DNA of 38,194 bases, from positions 1 through 38,194 of the forward strand of contig CAYRFQ010000075.1 of assembly GCA_964423615.1 (NCBI GenBank), written 5' to 3'. Shown here piece after piece: positions 1 to 9,765 of this stretch (positions within the stretch are counted from its first letter, which is position 1; every line of letters begins with the position of its first letter). The position numbers and the translations under genes are program-made. Below the pieces are notes generated by a model. It did not search any database, was not told the origin of the DNA, and saw nothing but the letters and a program-made list of their open reading frames with translations. The stretch is from CAYRFQ01 sp964423615 (GTDB lineage Bacteria; Planctomycetota; Planctomycetia; Gemmatales; Gemmataceae).

Positions 1-65
1 ATTGTAGGAGTTAAGGAGCACCAGAAAGCAAGACCTCGCGCTGTAGTACTAAGGCCCGTCAGACG

Positions 66-3000
66 CTACGGCAAATCCGGATTCCTGTCTCGACGTCGAA
101 TGTGAACTTTTCCATCGTGTCCTACGGAGATCAGAGCGAGTCCTGCGTTCGCATAGCCGACCTTCCGCACTGGGCCAACGTGTTCGGTAAAAGCAAATCG
201 CTCTCGGTGCACAAAAGACGATCCGTCTTTCGAAGTGGGCTCAATGTCCCATAACCGGACGGTCCCTTGACTCGTTGCGGATGCGAACGAATTCGTGAGT
301 GGATCGAAGGCGAGATCGTTCACCTCTTCACCCAACACGTGCAATTCCCAAGTGCTTGACCGTTGATGCAACCGCCAGAACCGAATGGTGTGGTTCGAAC
401 TTGCCGACGCCACGATTCCATTTGGAGAAATGGCCAACGCTCGAATCGCTCCTTGCTGTTTTTTGAACGGAGAGGCGGTTCCTTCCTGGCCTTTTATCTG
501 TCGTTTAGTCGGAAGATCCCACAAATACACATGTCCCTTGTCGTCGCCACTCACCACTTGTTCTCCATCGGCCGACACAGCCATTGAGAGGACCGGCCGT
601 TTGCTGGGGTGTTGCCAGTCGAAGCCATCTACTTCCACAAGGTCCTTCGTGTTCCACACCTGGATTCGGCCGTCGGCAGAGCCAACCAGGAGTTTATCCC
701 CGGCCACGAGAACGCGCGACAGCGGCGGCGTCTTCTCCGTGCTGAGTTTCTTCGTCAGCTTTCCTGCAGTGGCTTCCCAAACGAATAACTCGCCTCGCCC
801 GTCCTCATCGTCCGTGGCAGACGATGCCAACATCCAGTTCGTAGGCGACTTGGATTGCTCATCCTTTTTCTTCTTGGAGTCCCCAGAAGAGTCTTCCTGG
901 GCGAAAAACGCAAGACCGAGGATCGAACCGCTATGGCCTTTGCATTCGGCTTTTTTCTGGCCCGTTTGGAGGTCCCAAATGGAAACCTCGCCGTTACGGC
1001 TTCCAGTAGCCAGGAGTTTGTTGTCCTCACTGGCAGCGAACGTGCAAATCCAGTCCTGATGTGCGGAAATAACCCGGGCGGCGGGTTGGACGTCCCAAAC
1101 GCGAACGGTGCTGTCTTTCCCCGCGGAAACATAGAACTTCCCGTCGGGGGTCGCAGCGACGTGGTTCACCGAGCCGATGTGTCCGGCGTAGCCTCGGAGG
1201 AACTGGCCAGTCTTATAGTTCCACACGCGGACCTGATGATCCGCACCACCCGTCAGAAGAGCCGTTCCGCCCGGAGCGAACGACAATGATACTGCCGGTG
1301 AGTCCTGCTCGATGGGCTTCAAAGTTTCCTTTCTGGTGGCCACATCCCACAATCGAATTTGGCCAGTCGTGAGGCCCGCCCGAGTGACCCGGTGCCCGGT
1401 GGCGAGAATTCCTCCATCGGGGGAAAGGGCAAAACACTGAGCTACAGGAGATGCCTTCCAAGGGCTTCCGATGTTTCGCTCCGATGTGGCATCCCAAAGG
1501 GCGATCTCGCTGCCATCTTTGGACACTGCGAAGATTTTCCCATCCGCGCTCGATGTGAACATCTTGATTGGTGGACGGCCCAAGGCCTCCTTCCCCATCG
1601 CTTTCTTGAGTTTTCCTTCTTTTGTATCCCAAACGAGAAGCTTTCCGTCTTCACTCGCCGAGACAAGGGTTTTGCCTTCTTGGGCGAACAGCAACCCGTG
1701 AACCATTTGGGTGTGACTCTTGAGTCGCTTCGGAGGTTCCTTGTCCGTCAGGCTTACCACCACAATCGAGTTGTCGGCCAAGGCCAAAGCACACAAATCG
1801 GAATCCGGATGGAAAGCAACGGCACCGACGCTTTTGCCCCGTTGGCTCAATAGGGGTATTTCTCGGCCGAATTCAAGATTCCAAAGGATCACCTGTCCGT
1901 CCGCGCCGCCAGTGAGGGCGAACTCGCTATCGGCCGAAAGTGCCAGGCTTACAACGTTGCCCAGGTGATTTTCGAACTCGTGGCGGGCAGGATGGGCTTT
2001 CTTCCACAAGTAATACCACTCGAAACCACGAAAATTGTTCCTGCCAAATCCGCGATACGGACCGAGCAACTGACGCATGCGGATCACGTCACCGCCTTCC
2101 GAGGCAATCTTGGCCCTGTGGACGGCGTCCACGTAGTGACGCCACGAGTTCCCTCGAATTTGCTCTTGTTGCGCCTTGTTGATGTCTACCACCTTCTGGA
2201 TCGTTTGGACACTCTCGGAGTGTGTTTCCGCGAGTTCCCGATACGGTCGGACCCAGTAAACGATGAAGTAAGTGACGACCAGGATCAGGACCGGCACGCA
2301 AATAAACAACGTATCGATGACGGCCTTCCAGGTCCCTTTCGTTTTGTCTTGGGCAGTCAATAACGAACTCGCGGCGAACGCTAAACTATCGTGACTCAAA
2401 CTCACGGCCGAAGTCTCGTCGTCGTTGTCGATCACCAAGACTTCTTCGAACAAGGGCACCTCTTCGGATGTTCCCGCCGCGACGATTCCTGTAAACGGGG
2501 TCCTGCCTCGGAAAGCGGCATCGGCATCACTTTCCAAGATGAGCTTGCGAACGACTGCTCCGTCGGATTGTTGCCCCACGAGTTCGGGCAAAAACTGTTG
2601 CAAGGCCTTGGCGTCCCGGCCCGAGGCGACTCCACTTAGCATCAATTGGAGGTACTGCGCGACACCGCCTTGGTTCTTCATTAGCTTGGCGAGATCCTGG
2701 GCTGTGACGACTCGTTCGGGACGCAACGCGGCAACGTCATACAGTTGGGAACAAATGATGTGGATGAGAGGCAGGGCTTCCGCCGTCCCAGCGTTACTCT
2801 CACGGAGCGCCTGGACTGCGATCTGTTCGGGCAGACCGATCTCGTAGTCGAATTGATAGACCGCTCGCGGCGACGTTTTCGCTCCTGGCAATACTTCGAA
2901 CGTCGTCGGAAGTTCGATCACCCCAGTCAGTTGTTCCAGGTTCAGAGCAGACAAAAGATACGCACGGCTTGGGAAAGAACTCAAACCCTGAATCAACCTC

Positions 3001-5027
3001 GTTCGGAGGCGTGCGAGGTACTCGGTTCGGATCGAGAAGATGATTTTCCCATGACCTTTGCCGAGTCCGAATGTTCGCAGTACGTCCAACGCCTTCAAAC
3101 GTAATTGGATATCGCCTGAGTCTTGCGTGAGCGAATACAGTTCTTCCCCGTGCTCGACGAGCAACACAGGTTCATACGGTAAGTTTTGTGCAAACAGCAA
3201 TAGAATCCTGCTGAACAACTCCGAGTCAGCCAACATCGCTTTTCGAAGTTCCACAGCACTTACCGGGGCAAAGCCTTCGGCGTCGGATTCTGATTTGGAA
3301 TCAGCCCCGGAGGTTCCTTGGGAGGTTTTGGCGGCTGCAGTAGGCTCCTCGGCTGTGATGGCTTCGGATGGTTCGACGCCTGACACCTGTGAGAGAGGCG
3401 CAACCGGTTCTCCATCGACTGTTTTTCGCAACAACGCTGGGAGATCAACGACGACTGTCCGATTCGTCGGTGTGGTATACGAATACGGGACGTCCGAAAA
3501 CGCCCGCAAAGCTATCGCCAGTTGTCCGACCAGATCTTGGGTCGATCGAATCGCGATCACCGAATACTCATCTTCGTCTTCGGCCTCCTCGTCACTTCGA
3601 TTTCGCAAGCCCTGATATCCAATGGCATGATCTTGAAGGTTCGGTATGACTCCCGCCCGAAGTAACGATGATTTTCCGACCCCAACCCGACCGTGGAGGA
3701 ATCCGATCCGAACGTCGGGAGAATCGACGAGGTCGGAGAATCCTTGGATGTCTCGGTCTCGTCCCACAAGAAGAAGCCGATCGTCTTGATCGAAGGGAAC
3801 CAACGGACGATAGGGAGACTCAGGGAACCCACGGGCATCGGAAGACTCCTGGGAGCTATCAGTCTCGCCTGGCGCTGCCCGGATGGCTGTCTCGTTTGGC
3901 TCTCCTTCCCGCTCCTCGCCGGCCGAAGTCTCTTCGCTGCCGGGAAACTTGACGTCTGGAGGACAAAGCGCCGAACACAGCAGGCCGTGGAAGGGAGAAG
4001 ATTGGCGAACTTGTCGGACTGCTTGGGCAACTGGCAACGTGTCTTCACAAAGTTTCGCAAACATGTCGAACAACAACGAGTGAGCCACGGTAAGCGGAAC
4101 CACGTGATCCGGAAGGACCAGACCACCGAGTCGAAGCCGGAGCCATTCGCTGCGAAATGCGTTCCACTCTGAGTTCCCGTTTCGATTTGCCTCCGCCGTG
4201 TCCTCCGTGGCAGCGAGGAATACCAAGACTTGATTCCAGGGCACATCCCTATCCACCGCCTTCATGAGGAGTTCTCGGAACTCTGGCAGGCTGAACTCAT
4301 CTTCACCGAAACGCAACTTCCCGTCATCAACTCGACTCAAGAGATACATGACATCGGGAGCCGTCTCGTTCAAAATCTCGGTGAGGTCCTCGACTGAGTG
4401 GGCGAGGTGAACGTTATCGCCGGAGCCAAACTCGTCGAGTCGTTCACGCTGCTGCAGCGTAAGGTCTTCTTTCGCCTCAGTATCGAGAACAACGACAGCG
4501 TCGTACGCAGCAACAACAGGTTCGGCTCGGAACGCATTGACTCGGTTGGCCACGGCCAAAGGATATCGCAATCCCCAAAAACCGGCCTCGCAAGTGGCTC
4601 GCACTGCGGTCTCTTGGAAAGCCGATTCCGTCGGTTGAGACGCAAAAACGGCTTGCCACGGTACAAGCCCAGTCGTGTCCCCCACCACTTCGAAGGAATC
4701 CAGTTCGCCTTGCAATCCGTCGAGCCATTCTTGAATCTCTTTTGTCAGATCGCCAAAATTGGGATCCGGCACGAAAATCTGCTCATACAGTGCATACCCC
4801 GCTTGAGCCACCGAGTAACACGCCGCAAGCGGGTCTTCCTGGTTGGAAACCGACCGGGCAAGTTCCGCCAACTTGGAATTCAACGTACCGGCGGCGGACC
4901 AAAACTGCTCCAGGTGCGACTGTTCCAACCAGTACGGTTCAAAACGAAAACGCCGGCGTGCGCCGTCCGACCACCGAAAGGTCACACGTTCGGGATGTAC
5001 AAGAACCTGACAAACGACACGCGTCAT
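66..5027 (-). CDS. Pseudo-CHAT / nSTAND1 ATPase / TM / WD40 fusion protein
   Basis: Probable membrane-attached signalling ATPase of the STAND class, 1653 residues. Residues about 170-360 resemble a CHAT caspase-like domain (a DVMYLL strand, an AVRQVR helix), but the usual catalytic His lies where SRVDDG is read and the usual Cys where FLAATE is read, so it looks catalytically dead. An acidic linker follows, then an nSTAND1 module starting SPYRPLVPFD (404-412), with Walker A GRVGVGKSS (446-454) and a weakened Walker B VLLVEHGEEL (621-630). One membrane helix lies at about 904-926. From about 1016 to the end I count 14 WD40 repeats, enough for two seven-bladed propellers, preceded by the planctomycete FRGFEWYYLW motif. 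An upstream in-frame extension of 149 codons is rejected because it crosses the divergent intergenic region and looks noncoding; the chosen ATG begins MTRVVCQ. No partner gene is evident. Domain calls are by eye; biological role is inferred. Confidence 0.85.
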   Translation of the reverse strand: MTRVVCQVLVHPERVTFRWSDGARRRFRFEPYWLEQSHLEQFWSAAGTLNSKLAELARSVSNQEDPLAACYSVAQAGYALYEQIFVPDPNFGDLTKEIQEWLDGLQGELDSFEVVGDTTGLVPWQAVFASQPTESAFQETAVRATCEAGFWGLRYPLAVANRVNAFRAEPVVAAYDAVVVLDTEAKEDLTLQQRERLDEFGSGDNVHLAHSVEDLTEILNETAPDVMYLLSRVDDGKLRFGEDEFSLPEFRELLMKAVDRDVPWNQVLVFLAATEDTAEANRNGNSEWNAFRSEWLRLRLGGLVLPDHVVPLTVAHSLLFDMFAKLCEDTLPVAQAVRQVRQSSPFHGLLCSALCPPDVKFPGSEETSAGEEREGEPNETAIRAAPGETDSSQESSDARGFPESPYRPLVPFDQDDRLLLVGRDRDIQGFSDLVDSPDVRIGFLHGRVGVGKSSLLRAGVIPNLQDHAIGYQGLRNRSDEEAEDEDEYSVIAIRSTQDLVGQLAIALRAFSDVPYSYTTPTNRTVVVDLPALLRKTVDGEPVAPLSQVSGVEPSEAITAEEPTAAAKTSQGTSGADSKSESDAEGFAPVSAVELRKAMLADSELFSRILLLFAQNLPYEPVLLVEHGEELYSLTQDSGDIQLRLKALDVLRTFGLGKGHGKIIFSIRTEYLARLRTRLIQGLSSFPSRAYLLSALNLEQLTGVIELPTTFEVLPGAKTSPRAVYQFDYEIGLPEQIAVQALRESNAGTAEALPLIHIICSQLYDVAALRPERVVTAQDLAKLMKNQGGVAQYLQLMLSGVASGRDAKALQQFLPELVGQQSDGAVVRKLILESDADAAFRGRTPFTGIVAAGTSEEVPLFEEVLVIDNDDETSAVSLSHDSLAFAASSLLTAQDKTKGTWKAVIDTLFICVPVLILVVTYFIVYWVRPYRELAETHSESVQTIQKVVDINKAQQEQIRGNSWRHYVDAVHRAKIASEGGDVIRMRQLLGPYRGFGRNNFRGFEWYYLWKKAHPARHEFENHLGNVVSLALSADSEFALTGGADGQVILWNLEFGREIPLLSQRGKSVGAVAFHPDSDLCALALADNSIVVVSLTDKEPPKRLKSHTQMVHGLLFAQEGKTLVSASEDGKLLVWDTKEGKLKKAMGKEALGRPPIKMFTSSADGKIFAVSKDGSEIALWDATSERNIGSPWKASPVAQCFALSPDGGILATGHRVTRAGLTTGQIRLWDVATRKETLKPIEQDSPAVSLSFAPGGTALLTGGADHQVRVWNYKTGQFLRGYAGHIGSVNHVAATPDGKFYVSAGKDSTVRVWDVQPAARVISAHQDWICTFAASEDNKLLATGSRNGEVSIWDLQTGQKKAECKGHSGSILGLAFFAQEDSSGDSKKKKDEQSKSPTNWMLASSATDDEDGRGELFVWEATAGKLTKKLSTEKTPPLSRVLVAGDKLLVGSADGRIQVWNTKDLVEVDGFDWQHPSKRPVLSMAVSADGEQVVSGDDKGHVYLWDLPTKRQIKGQEGTASPFKKQQGAIRALAISPNGIVASASSNHTIRFWRLHQRSSTWELHVLGEEVNDLAFDPLTNSFASATSQGTVRLWDIEPTSKDGSSFVHRERFAFTEHVGPVRKVGYANAGLALISVGHDGKVHIRRRDRNPDLP

Positions 5028-5133
5028 CACGATTTCTCTTTTTCTAAGTCGGGGGATGTTGCCCGTCGGTTTTTCGTCGCGCCTCCCGCGAGAGGAAACG
5101 CTGAGACAGGAAAGATGACAATCCGCTATCCAG

Positions 5134-5154
5134 GGCCAATTATAGGAATTGGCC
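5134..5154 (-). promoter_or_regulatory. Inverted repeat overlapping a -10-like box upstream of the STAND gene
   Basis: GGCCAATT and AATTGGCC form a perfect 8-bp inverted repeat around a 5-nt centre. Read on the minus strand the centre contains TATAAT (5139-5144), about 110 nt upstream of the STAND gene start. No good -35 box is visible at the expected spacing. A repressor operator over a promoter is one reading; chance is another. Confidence 0.3.
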
Positions 5155-5230
5155 GGCCGCAGCGAGCTAGAAATCGAAAAAGGGATGACGAGGTGCTGCA
5201 GTCGGGGAAGATCCGATAAGAACCAGGTAG

Positions 5231-5260
5231 TTGTGGCGTCACCGCCAGAATCACTATAAT
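5231..5260 (+). promoter_or_regulatory. Putative promoter for the ABC transporter genes
   Basis: A perfect TATAAT at 5255-5260 is preceded, 18 nt upstream, by the weak -35-like TTGTGG (5231-5236). Transcription from here would give a leader of roughly 180 nt before the ABC ATPase gene. The -35 match is only partial. Confidence 0.35.
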
Positions 5261-5446
5261 ATTCGAAGGTACGAGGTGTTCCCCGAAGGCACGGGCGGGC
5301 AAAAAAACACGAGACGACGCCTACCGTGAGGAGATTTTCCGGCCTGCTCGGGCGGTCGCTCGGGCCGCTCGTCACTTCCTTCCAATGAAAGGGCAGCGCC
5401 GCAGGTATAGAGCATCGAAACGATTTTCCAACGAGTGACAATCCCC

Positions 5447-6148
5447 ATGATGGCAGAAGACGCCCGCCAGGCACTTCAAGTTCACGATCTCTGCAAGGAC
5501 TTTCCGAGCGCCGATTCCGAACCCCTGTCCGTGTTGCGCAGCGTCAACCTCGAGATCGGGCCAGGCGAGTCGCTCGTGGTAATGGGCCCATCCGGGTCCG
5601 GCAAGAGCACGTTGCTCCATATCCTTGGAACACTCGACAAGCCAACGTCGGGAACAGTAACCCTCGCCGGGGCCAATCCTTTCGAGTTGTCGGAGCACCG
5701 GCTCGCCGATTTTCGAAACAAACACATCGGCTTCATCTTCCAGGATCACCACTTGTTGCCGCAATGTACGGTCCTGGAAAACGTCCTCATCCCGACCCTC
5801 GCGGGAGAAAGTAACCCTGGGGCGTCCGAAGCCTACGCCAAGGAATTGATCGAGCGAGTGGGCCTAACCTCGCGAATCGATCATCGACCGGCTCGACTCT
5901 CAGGTGGCGAACGTCAACGGGTGGCGGTGGCTCGAGCCCTCATTCGAAAGCCCGCTCTCGTATTGGCCGACGAACCGACCGGAAATCTCGATCGCAATAC
6001 CGCCAAGGCCATCGGCGAATTGTTGATGGAAATGCACCAACAAGAGAACAACATCTTGGTCATCGTCACGCACAGCATGGAGTTAGCCCAGTCATTTCCT
6101 AAGCGCCTGGAGATGGTGGATGGACGACTCGCCGACTCCGAAAACTAA
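5447..6148 (+). CDS. LolD/MacB-type ABC transporter ATP-binding protein
   Basis: Cytoplasmic ATPase that would drive a mechanotransmission-type exporter such as LolCDE or MacB. All nucleotide-binding motifs are present in 233 residues: Walker A GPSGSGKST (47-55), Q-loop FIFQDHHLLP (97-106), signature LSGGERQR (151-158), Walker B LVLADEP (171-177) with the catalytic Glu, and the H-loop histidine in IVTHS. The length suits the LolD subfamily. The ATG at 5447 (MMAEDARQ) is preferred, but no strong Shine-Dalgarno is visible; ATG 5450 and GTG 5435 are alternatives. The permease gene begins 81 bp downstream on the same strand, so the two are probably one operon. The transported substrate cannot be read from the sequence. 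Confidence 0.92.
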   Translation: MMAEDARQALQVHDLCKDFPSADSEPLSVLRSVNLEIGPGESLVVMGPSGSGKSTLLHILGTLDKPTSGTVTLAGANPFELSEHRLADFRNKHIGFIFQDHHLLPQCTVLENVLIPTLAGESNPGASEAYAKELIERVGLTSRIDHRPARLSGGERQRVAVARALIRKPALVLADEPTGNLDRNTAKAIGELLMEMHQQENNILVIVTHSMELAQSFPKRLEMVDGRLADSEN

Positions 6149-6229
6149 GGCTGCAGCGACAGGCGCTGCCAGTTCTACCCGGATCAGGTAAGCCGAATAA
6201 TCATTCCTTTATCAAGTAAGTCTCCTCCC

Positions 6230-9200
6230 ATGAGCTTCTTTCGTCTGCTGCTCGCAAATCTCTGGTACCACAAGCGCGCCAACTTGGCCATCTTGTTGGG
6301 CGTGGTCGTGGGTACGACGGTATTAACCGGGGCTTTGCTCTTTGGCACTTCCCTTCGGGGCAGTCTCGGGGCGCTCGTCCTTCGCCAACTCGGCCCGGTC
6401 GACTTGGCACTGATCCGTAGTGACTTTTTCCAACAAAAGCTGGCCGAGGAACTGGGCGCGGAGAACGTTGTTCCCGCCCTGTTCTTGCAAACGGCTGTTG
6501 GAAAGGTGACCAAGAACGGCACTCAGGACAATGTCGGTGTGCGCGTGCCCGCGGTCGTGCTCTACGGGGTCGATTCGCGCTTTTGGGCCTCTGGCGAGGA
6601 CAATGAGATTGGTGGTCTGGAAAAGCAGTTCTGGGACCAGGACGCGAGCGATGTAACGCAAGAAGGCGTGGTACTCGGTGCCGCACTGGCCGGAGAACTC
6701 GAAGTGAAGGCCGGTGACAAGGTCTCACTGACACTCCAAAAATTGTCGTCGGCTCCACGCGAAAGTATTCTCGGCCATAAGGATACACGCAAAGTCCTTG
6801 CCCCGATTACCATCGAAGTCAAAGCCGTATTGCCGGAAAATCATTTCGGGAGTCGTTTTTCGCTCAACCCAAATATCTCCACTGCCAAGAACGCGTTCGT
6901 ACCACTCGCGGTACTCCAACGTCAATTGTTGCTGACACTGAAAGATAAGAGCATCTTTCCCAAAAAGCCGATCAACGCGATCCTCGTGTGCGGAGACGCA
7001 AGTCCGGACGAACTGCAGAAAGACATACAAGACGTCTGGCTTTCGAAATCCGAAGACGAAGAAACCGCCCTCGCGGGGCTCAAAGATTGGGGCGTCCACA
7101 TTCGAGAGCCGAACGTCCGGAGGGAAGGGCTTCCCTGGGATCGATACTTGCGGAAGTGGCCTTACTGGAGCCTCGAAAGTCGCTCCGTTTTCGTTCCCGA
7201 AGTTGTCAAGAAGGCTGTCGGAGAAACTGACCTCCAGTCCGCCCCGACTTTGGTCTACCTCGTCAACACGCTCTCCTCTTCGAAGGCCGAGGAAGAGGTC
7301 CCGTATTGCATCGTCGCAGCGGTTGATGTGAACGCGAAGCCCCCACTTGGTCCGTTTTTGGGTGAAGGACTCGAGGAACTGAAGGACGATGAAATCCTTT
7401 TGACCGATTGGGACCAGGGACGACTGGGGGACGTTCCCAAGGGAAGCCAGGTCACGCTCAAATATTTCGATCCGAATTCGCACTCACAAACCAAAGAACT
7501 CACTCAGGCGTTCACGGTGGCCGCCCATGTTTCCTTGCCAACGCAGCCCAAGGGAGTCTTCTTTGACCCGTTTCTCGCTCCGCGCGTCGCTGGCATCACC
7601 GACCAGGACGACCCCGGCAAGTGGGACGCGCCGTTCCCGTATGACCGCAGTCGCATCCAAACGAAAGACAAGCAATACTGGCGCAATTACAAGACAACAC
7701 CCAAGGGAATCATTACCCTCGAGGCCGGGCGAAAACTCTGGGGCAATCGGTATGGGGACACAACGTCGATACGCATCGCCAACAAGCAACTCACGCAGGA
7801 ACAAGCGGCCCACAAAATACTCAGCAAGCTTGATCCGCAGCGCGGCGGATTTGTCTTCCGCGAGATCAGGAAAAATGCACTCAAGGCGAGCCAAAACGGT
7901 CCACCCATTGGCGTGTTGTTTCTCGGCTTCAGCCTCTTCTTAATCATCGCCGCGTTGTTGTTGATCGGGTTGTTATTCCGATTGAACATCGACAAGCGAG
8001 CGTCGGAAATGGGTATCCTTTTGGGCGTTGGCTACCGCCGAAACATTGTTCGCCGGTTGCTGCTTCTGGAGGGAGCGGTCGTCGCCCTCATCGGCGGAAT
8101 CATCGGTGTGGGTTTGGCCATCTGGTATGCCGACTTTTCGCTCGACTACCTCGCCGAGAATTGGCCGGGAGGATTCGACCGCTCGCTCTTGCAATTGCAT
8201 ATCAACCCGTCGGACCTCGCCTTGGGATATCTCGGTGCCTTCTTGGTCAGCATACTGACGATCTGGTGGAGTACTCGAGTGCTTGGTCAAGTCGTACCGC
8301 GTGACCTCATCAACGGTCAGCTCACGTCGGACGAAGCCCGAGCCAAAGATCGCACGTTCTTCTGGAGCAAGTTACTCATGGGCGTCGGGATTGTTGGGGC
8401 AATCGGCTGTTTTTCTGGCGGCTTTTTCACCCAAGACCCCGAAGTCCAGGCTGGCAGTTTCTTCGGTAGCGGAATTCTGTTGCTGACGGCGGGACTCGCA
8501 AACGCGAGGTACCTGATGCTCGGTCGGAAACAAGGGAGCATGACACAAGGCGGCCTCGTTGGTCTTGCGACCCTTGGAATCCGCAACGCTGCCCGACATC
8601 CCACCCGAAGTCTACTGACCATGGGGCTGCTTGCCTCGGCGACGTTCCTTGTTGTGGCTGTCCAGGCGTTCCAAAGAAGTCCCATGGAGACGTTCTCGCA
8701 GAAAACCGGTGGGAGCGGTGGCTTTGCGGTCCTCGTGGAAACCGAGTTGCCGGTCTTCGAAAACCTCAATGACCCTCTGACTTGGCAGAAAGAAGAACTC
8801 ACCGACACGAAAGAGCAACAAGAGCTTCTGAGTGGATTATCGTATCATCCGTTCCGCCAGAAGCGGGGTGACGACGCGAGTTGTTTGAACCTCTTCAAGC
8901 CCCAAGACCCTGCCGTGATGGGCGTCCCCGATTCGATCATCGAACGAGGCGGATTTCAGTTCAAGAGCACGCTGGCCAAAACGAAAGAAGAACAGGAGAA
9001 TCCCTGGAACCTACTGAAACGCGAGATTCCCAACGATGGCGACACGCCGGTCGTCCCCGTGTTCGTCGAGAACAACACCGCCATTTGGGGGCTCAAGACG
9101 GAACTCGGCGGAACATTCGAAGTGACCGATGGTCGTGGTGAAAAACTGAAGCTCAAGATCGTTGGCCTGCTTCGCGACAGCGTGTTCCAGAGCGAAGCCT

Positions 9201-9760
9201 TGATGGCCAACAAATACTTCACCAAGCACTACCCACAAGTCGAAGGGTTTCAATTCTTCCTCGTTGGGGACACTGCGGCAACGAAGAAAGTCCAATTGGC
9301 CATTCGCGAAAGTCTGGCCCTTTACGGTCCGTCTGTCGAGTCGAGCGCGAGCCGCGTTCAAGACTATCTGGGCGTCGTCAACACCTACCTGGCGATGTTC
9401 CAGGCCTTGGGAGCCTTGAGTCTAATCCTTGGAGCACTTGGGCTCGCTGTTGTGCTGCTCAGGAGCGTCTGGGAACGGCGTGGCGAGTTGGCGTTGCTCA
9501 AGGCTCTCGGATTTCGGACGACTTCGCTCGTTTGGCTCGTGTTGGCCGAGAATGTCTACTTGTTAGTCCTCGGTTTGATCGTCGGCACTGTCGCCGCATT
9601 TGTTTCCGTATTGCCGCATATTCTGGGTAGCTCGGAAGTTCCTTGGTTGCAACTTGTCGGGTTACTTCTATTAGTATTGGTGGTCGGATTGCTCTCCGGA
9701 TTGTTCGCCGTGATGACAACCTTGCGGGCTCCGTTGATCCCAGCACTCCGGCGAGAATGA
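6230..9760 (+). CDS. Large FtsX-family ABC permease (two FtsX modules, about 10 TM)
   Basis: Membrane partner of the preceding ATPase. The 1176-residue protein has an N-terminal helix (about 19-40), a very large soluble, presumably extracytoplasmic, domain (about 45-550), a first FtsX-like group of helices (about 558-583, 612-634, 662-684), two or three further helices between 712 and 813, a second soluble domain (about 815-1040), and a C-terminal FtsX module of three helices ending near residue 1165. Short motifs typical of the family follow the first helix of each module (KRASEMGILLGVGYRR; ERRGELALLKALGFR). It is about three times the length of LolC or LolE and resembles the double-FtsX permeases fused in one chain. 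No membrane-fusion protein or outer-membrane factor lies nearby, which argues against a complete MacAB-TolC system here. Substrate unknown. Confidence 0.9.
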   Translation: MSFFRLLLANLWYHKRANLAILLGVVVGTTVLTGALLFGTSLRGSLGALVLRQLGPVDLALIRSDFFQQKLAEELGAENVVPALFLQTAVGKVTKNGTQDNVGVRVPAVVLYGVDSRFWASGEDNEIGGLEKQFWDQDASDVTQEGVVLGAALAGELEVKAGDKVSLTLQKLSSAPRESILGHKDTRKVLAPITIEVKAVLPENHFGSRFSLNPNISTAKNAFVPLAVLQRQLLLTLKDKSIFPKKPINAILVCGDASPDELQKDIQDVWLSKSEDEETALAGLKDWGVHIREPNVRREGLPWDRYLRKWPYWSLESRSVFVPEVVKKAVGETDLQSAPTLVYLVNTLSSSKAEEEVPYCIVAAVDVNAKPPLGPFLGEGLEELKDDEILLTDWDQGRLGDVPKGSQVTLKYFDPNSHSQTKELTQAFTVAAHVSLPTQPKGVFFDPFLAPRVAGITDQDDPGKWDAPFPYDRSRIQTKDKQYWRNYKTTPKGIITLEAGRKLWGNRYGDTTSIRIANKQLTQEQAAHKILSKLDPQRGGFVFREIRKNALKASQNGPPIGVLFLGFSLFLIIAALLLIGLLFRLNIDKRASEMGILLGVGYRRNIVRRLLLLEGAVVALIGGIIGVGLAIWYADFSLDYLAENWPGGFDRSLLQLHINPSDLALGYLGAFLVSILTIWWSTRVLGQVVPRDLINGQLTSDEARAKDRTFFWSKLLMGVGIVGAIGCFSGGFFTQDPEVQAGSFFGSGILLLTAGLANARYLMLGRKQGSMTQGGLVGLATLGIRNAARHPTRSLLTMGLLASATFLVVAVQAFQRSPMETFSQKTGGSGGFAVLVETELPVFENLNDPLTWQKEELTDTKEQQELLSGLSYHPFRQKRGDDASCLNLFKPQDPAVMGVPDSIIERGGFQFKSTLAKTKEEQENPWNLLKREIPNDGDTPVVPVFVENNTAIWGLKTELGGTFEVTDGRGEKLKLKIVGLLRDSVFQSEALMANKYFTKHYPQVEGFQFFLVGDTAATKKVQLAIRESLALYGPSVESSASRVQDYLGVVNTYLAMFQALGALSLILGALGLAVVLLRSVWERRGELALLKALGFRTTSLVWLVLAENVYLLVLGLIVGTVAAFVSVLPHILGSSEVPWLQLVGLLLLVLVVGLLSGLFAVMTTLRAPLIPALRRE

Positions 9761-9765
9761 TCTGT

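Larger units (their letters stand above)
5028..5446. other. Divergent intergenic region between the STAND gene and the ABC operon
   Basis: This 419-bp spacer separates two divergently transcribed units. It holds a perfect inverted repeat near the STAND gene and a TATAAT box pointing toward the ABC transporter genes, both listed separately. I see no convincing small gene; the reading frame through it on the minus strand has the character of random translation. Confidence 0.6.

Noticed and set aside
385..1059. Plus-strand ORF opposite the WD40 region
   Set aside because: Antisense to repeats of the STAND/WD40 gene; no independent evidence.
5028..5474. N-terminal extension of the STAND protein by 149 codons
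   Set aside because: It would cover the divergent promoter region and overlap the ABC ATPase start, and its sequence looks random; a better start exists at 5027.
6725..7483. 252-codon ORF on the minus strand, opposite the FtsX permease
   Set aside because: Antisense shadow of a well-supported gene, without family pattern.
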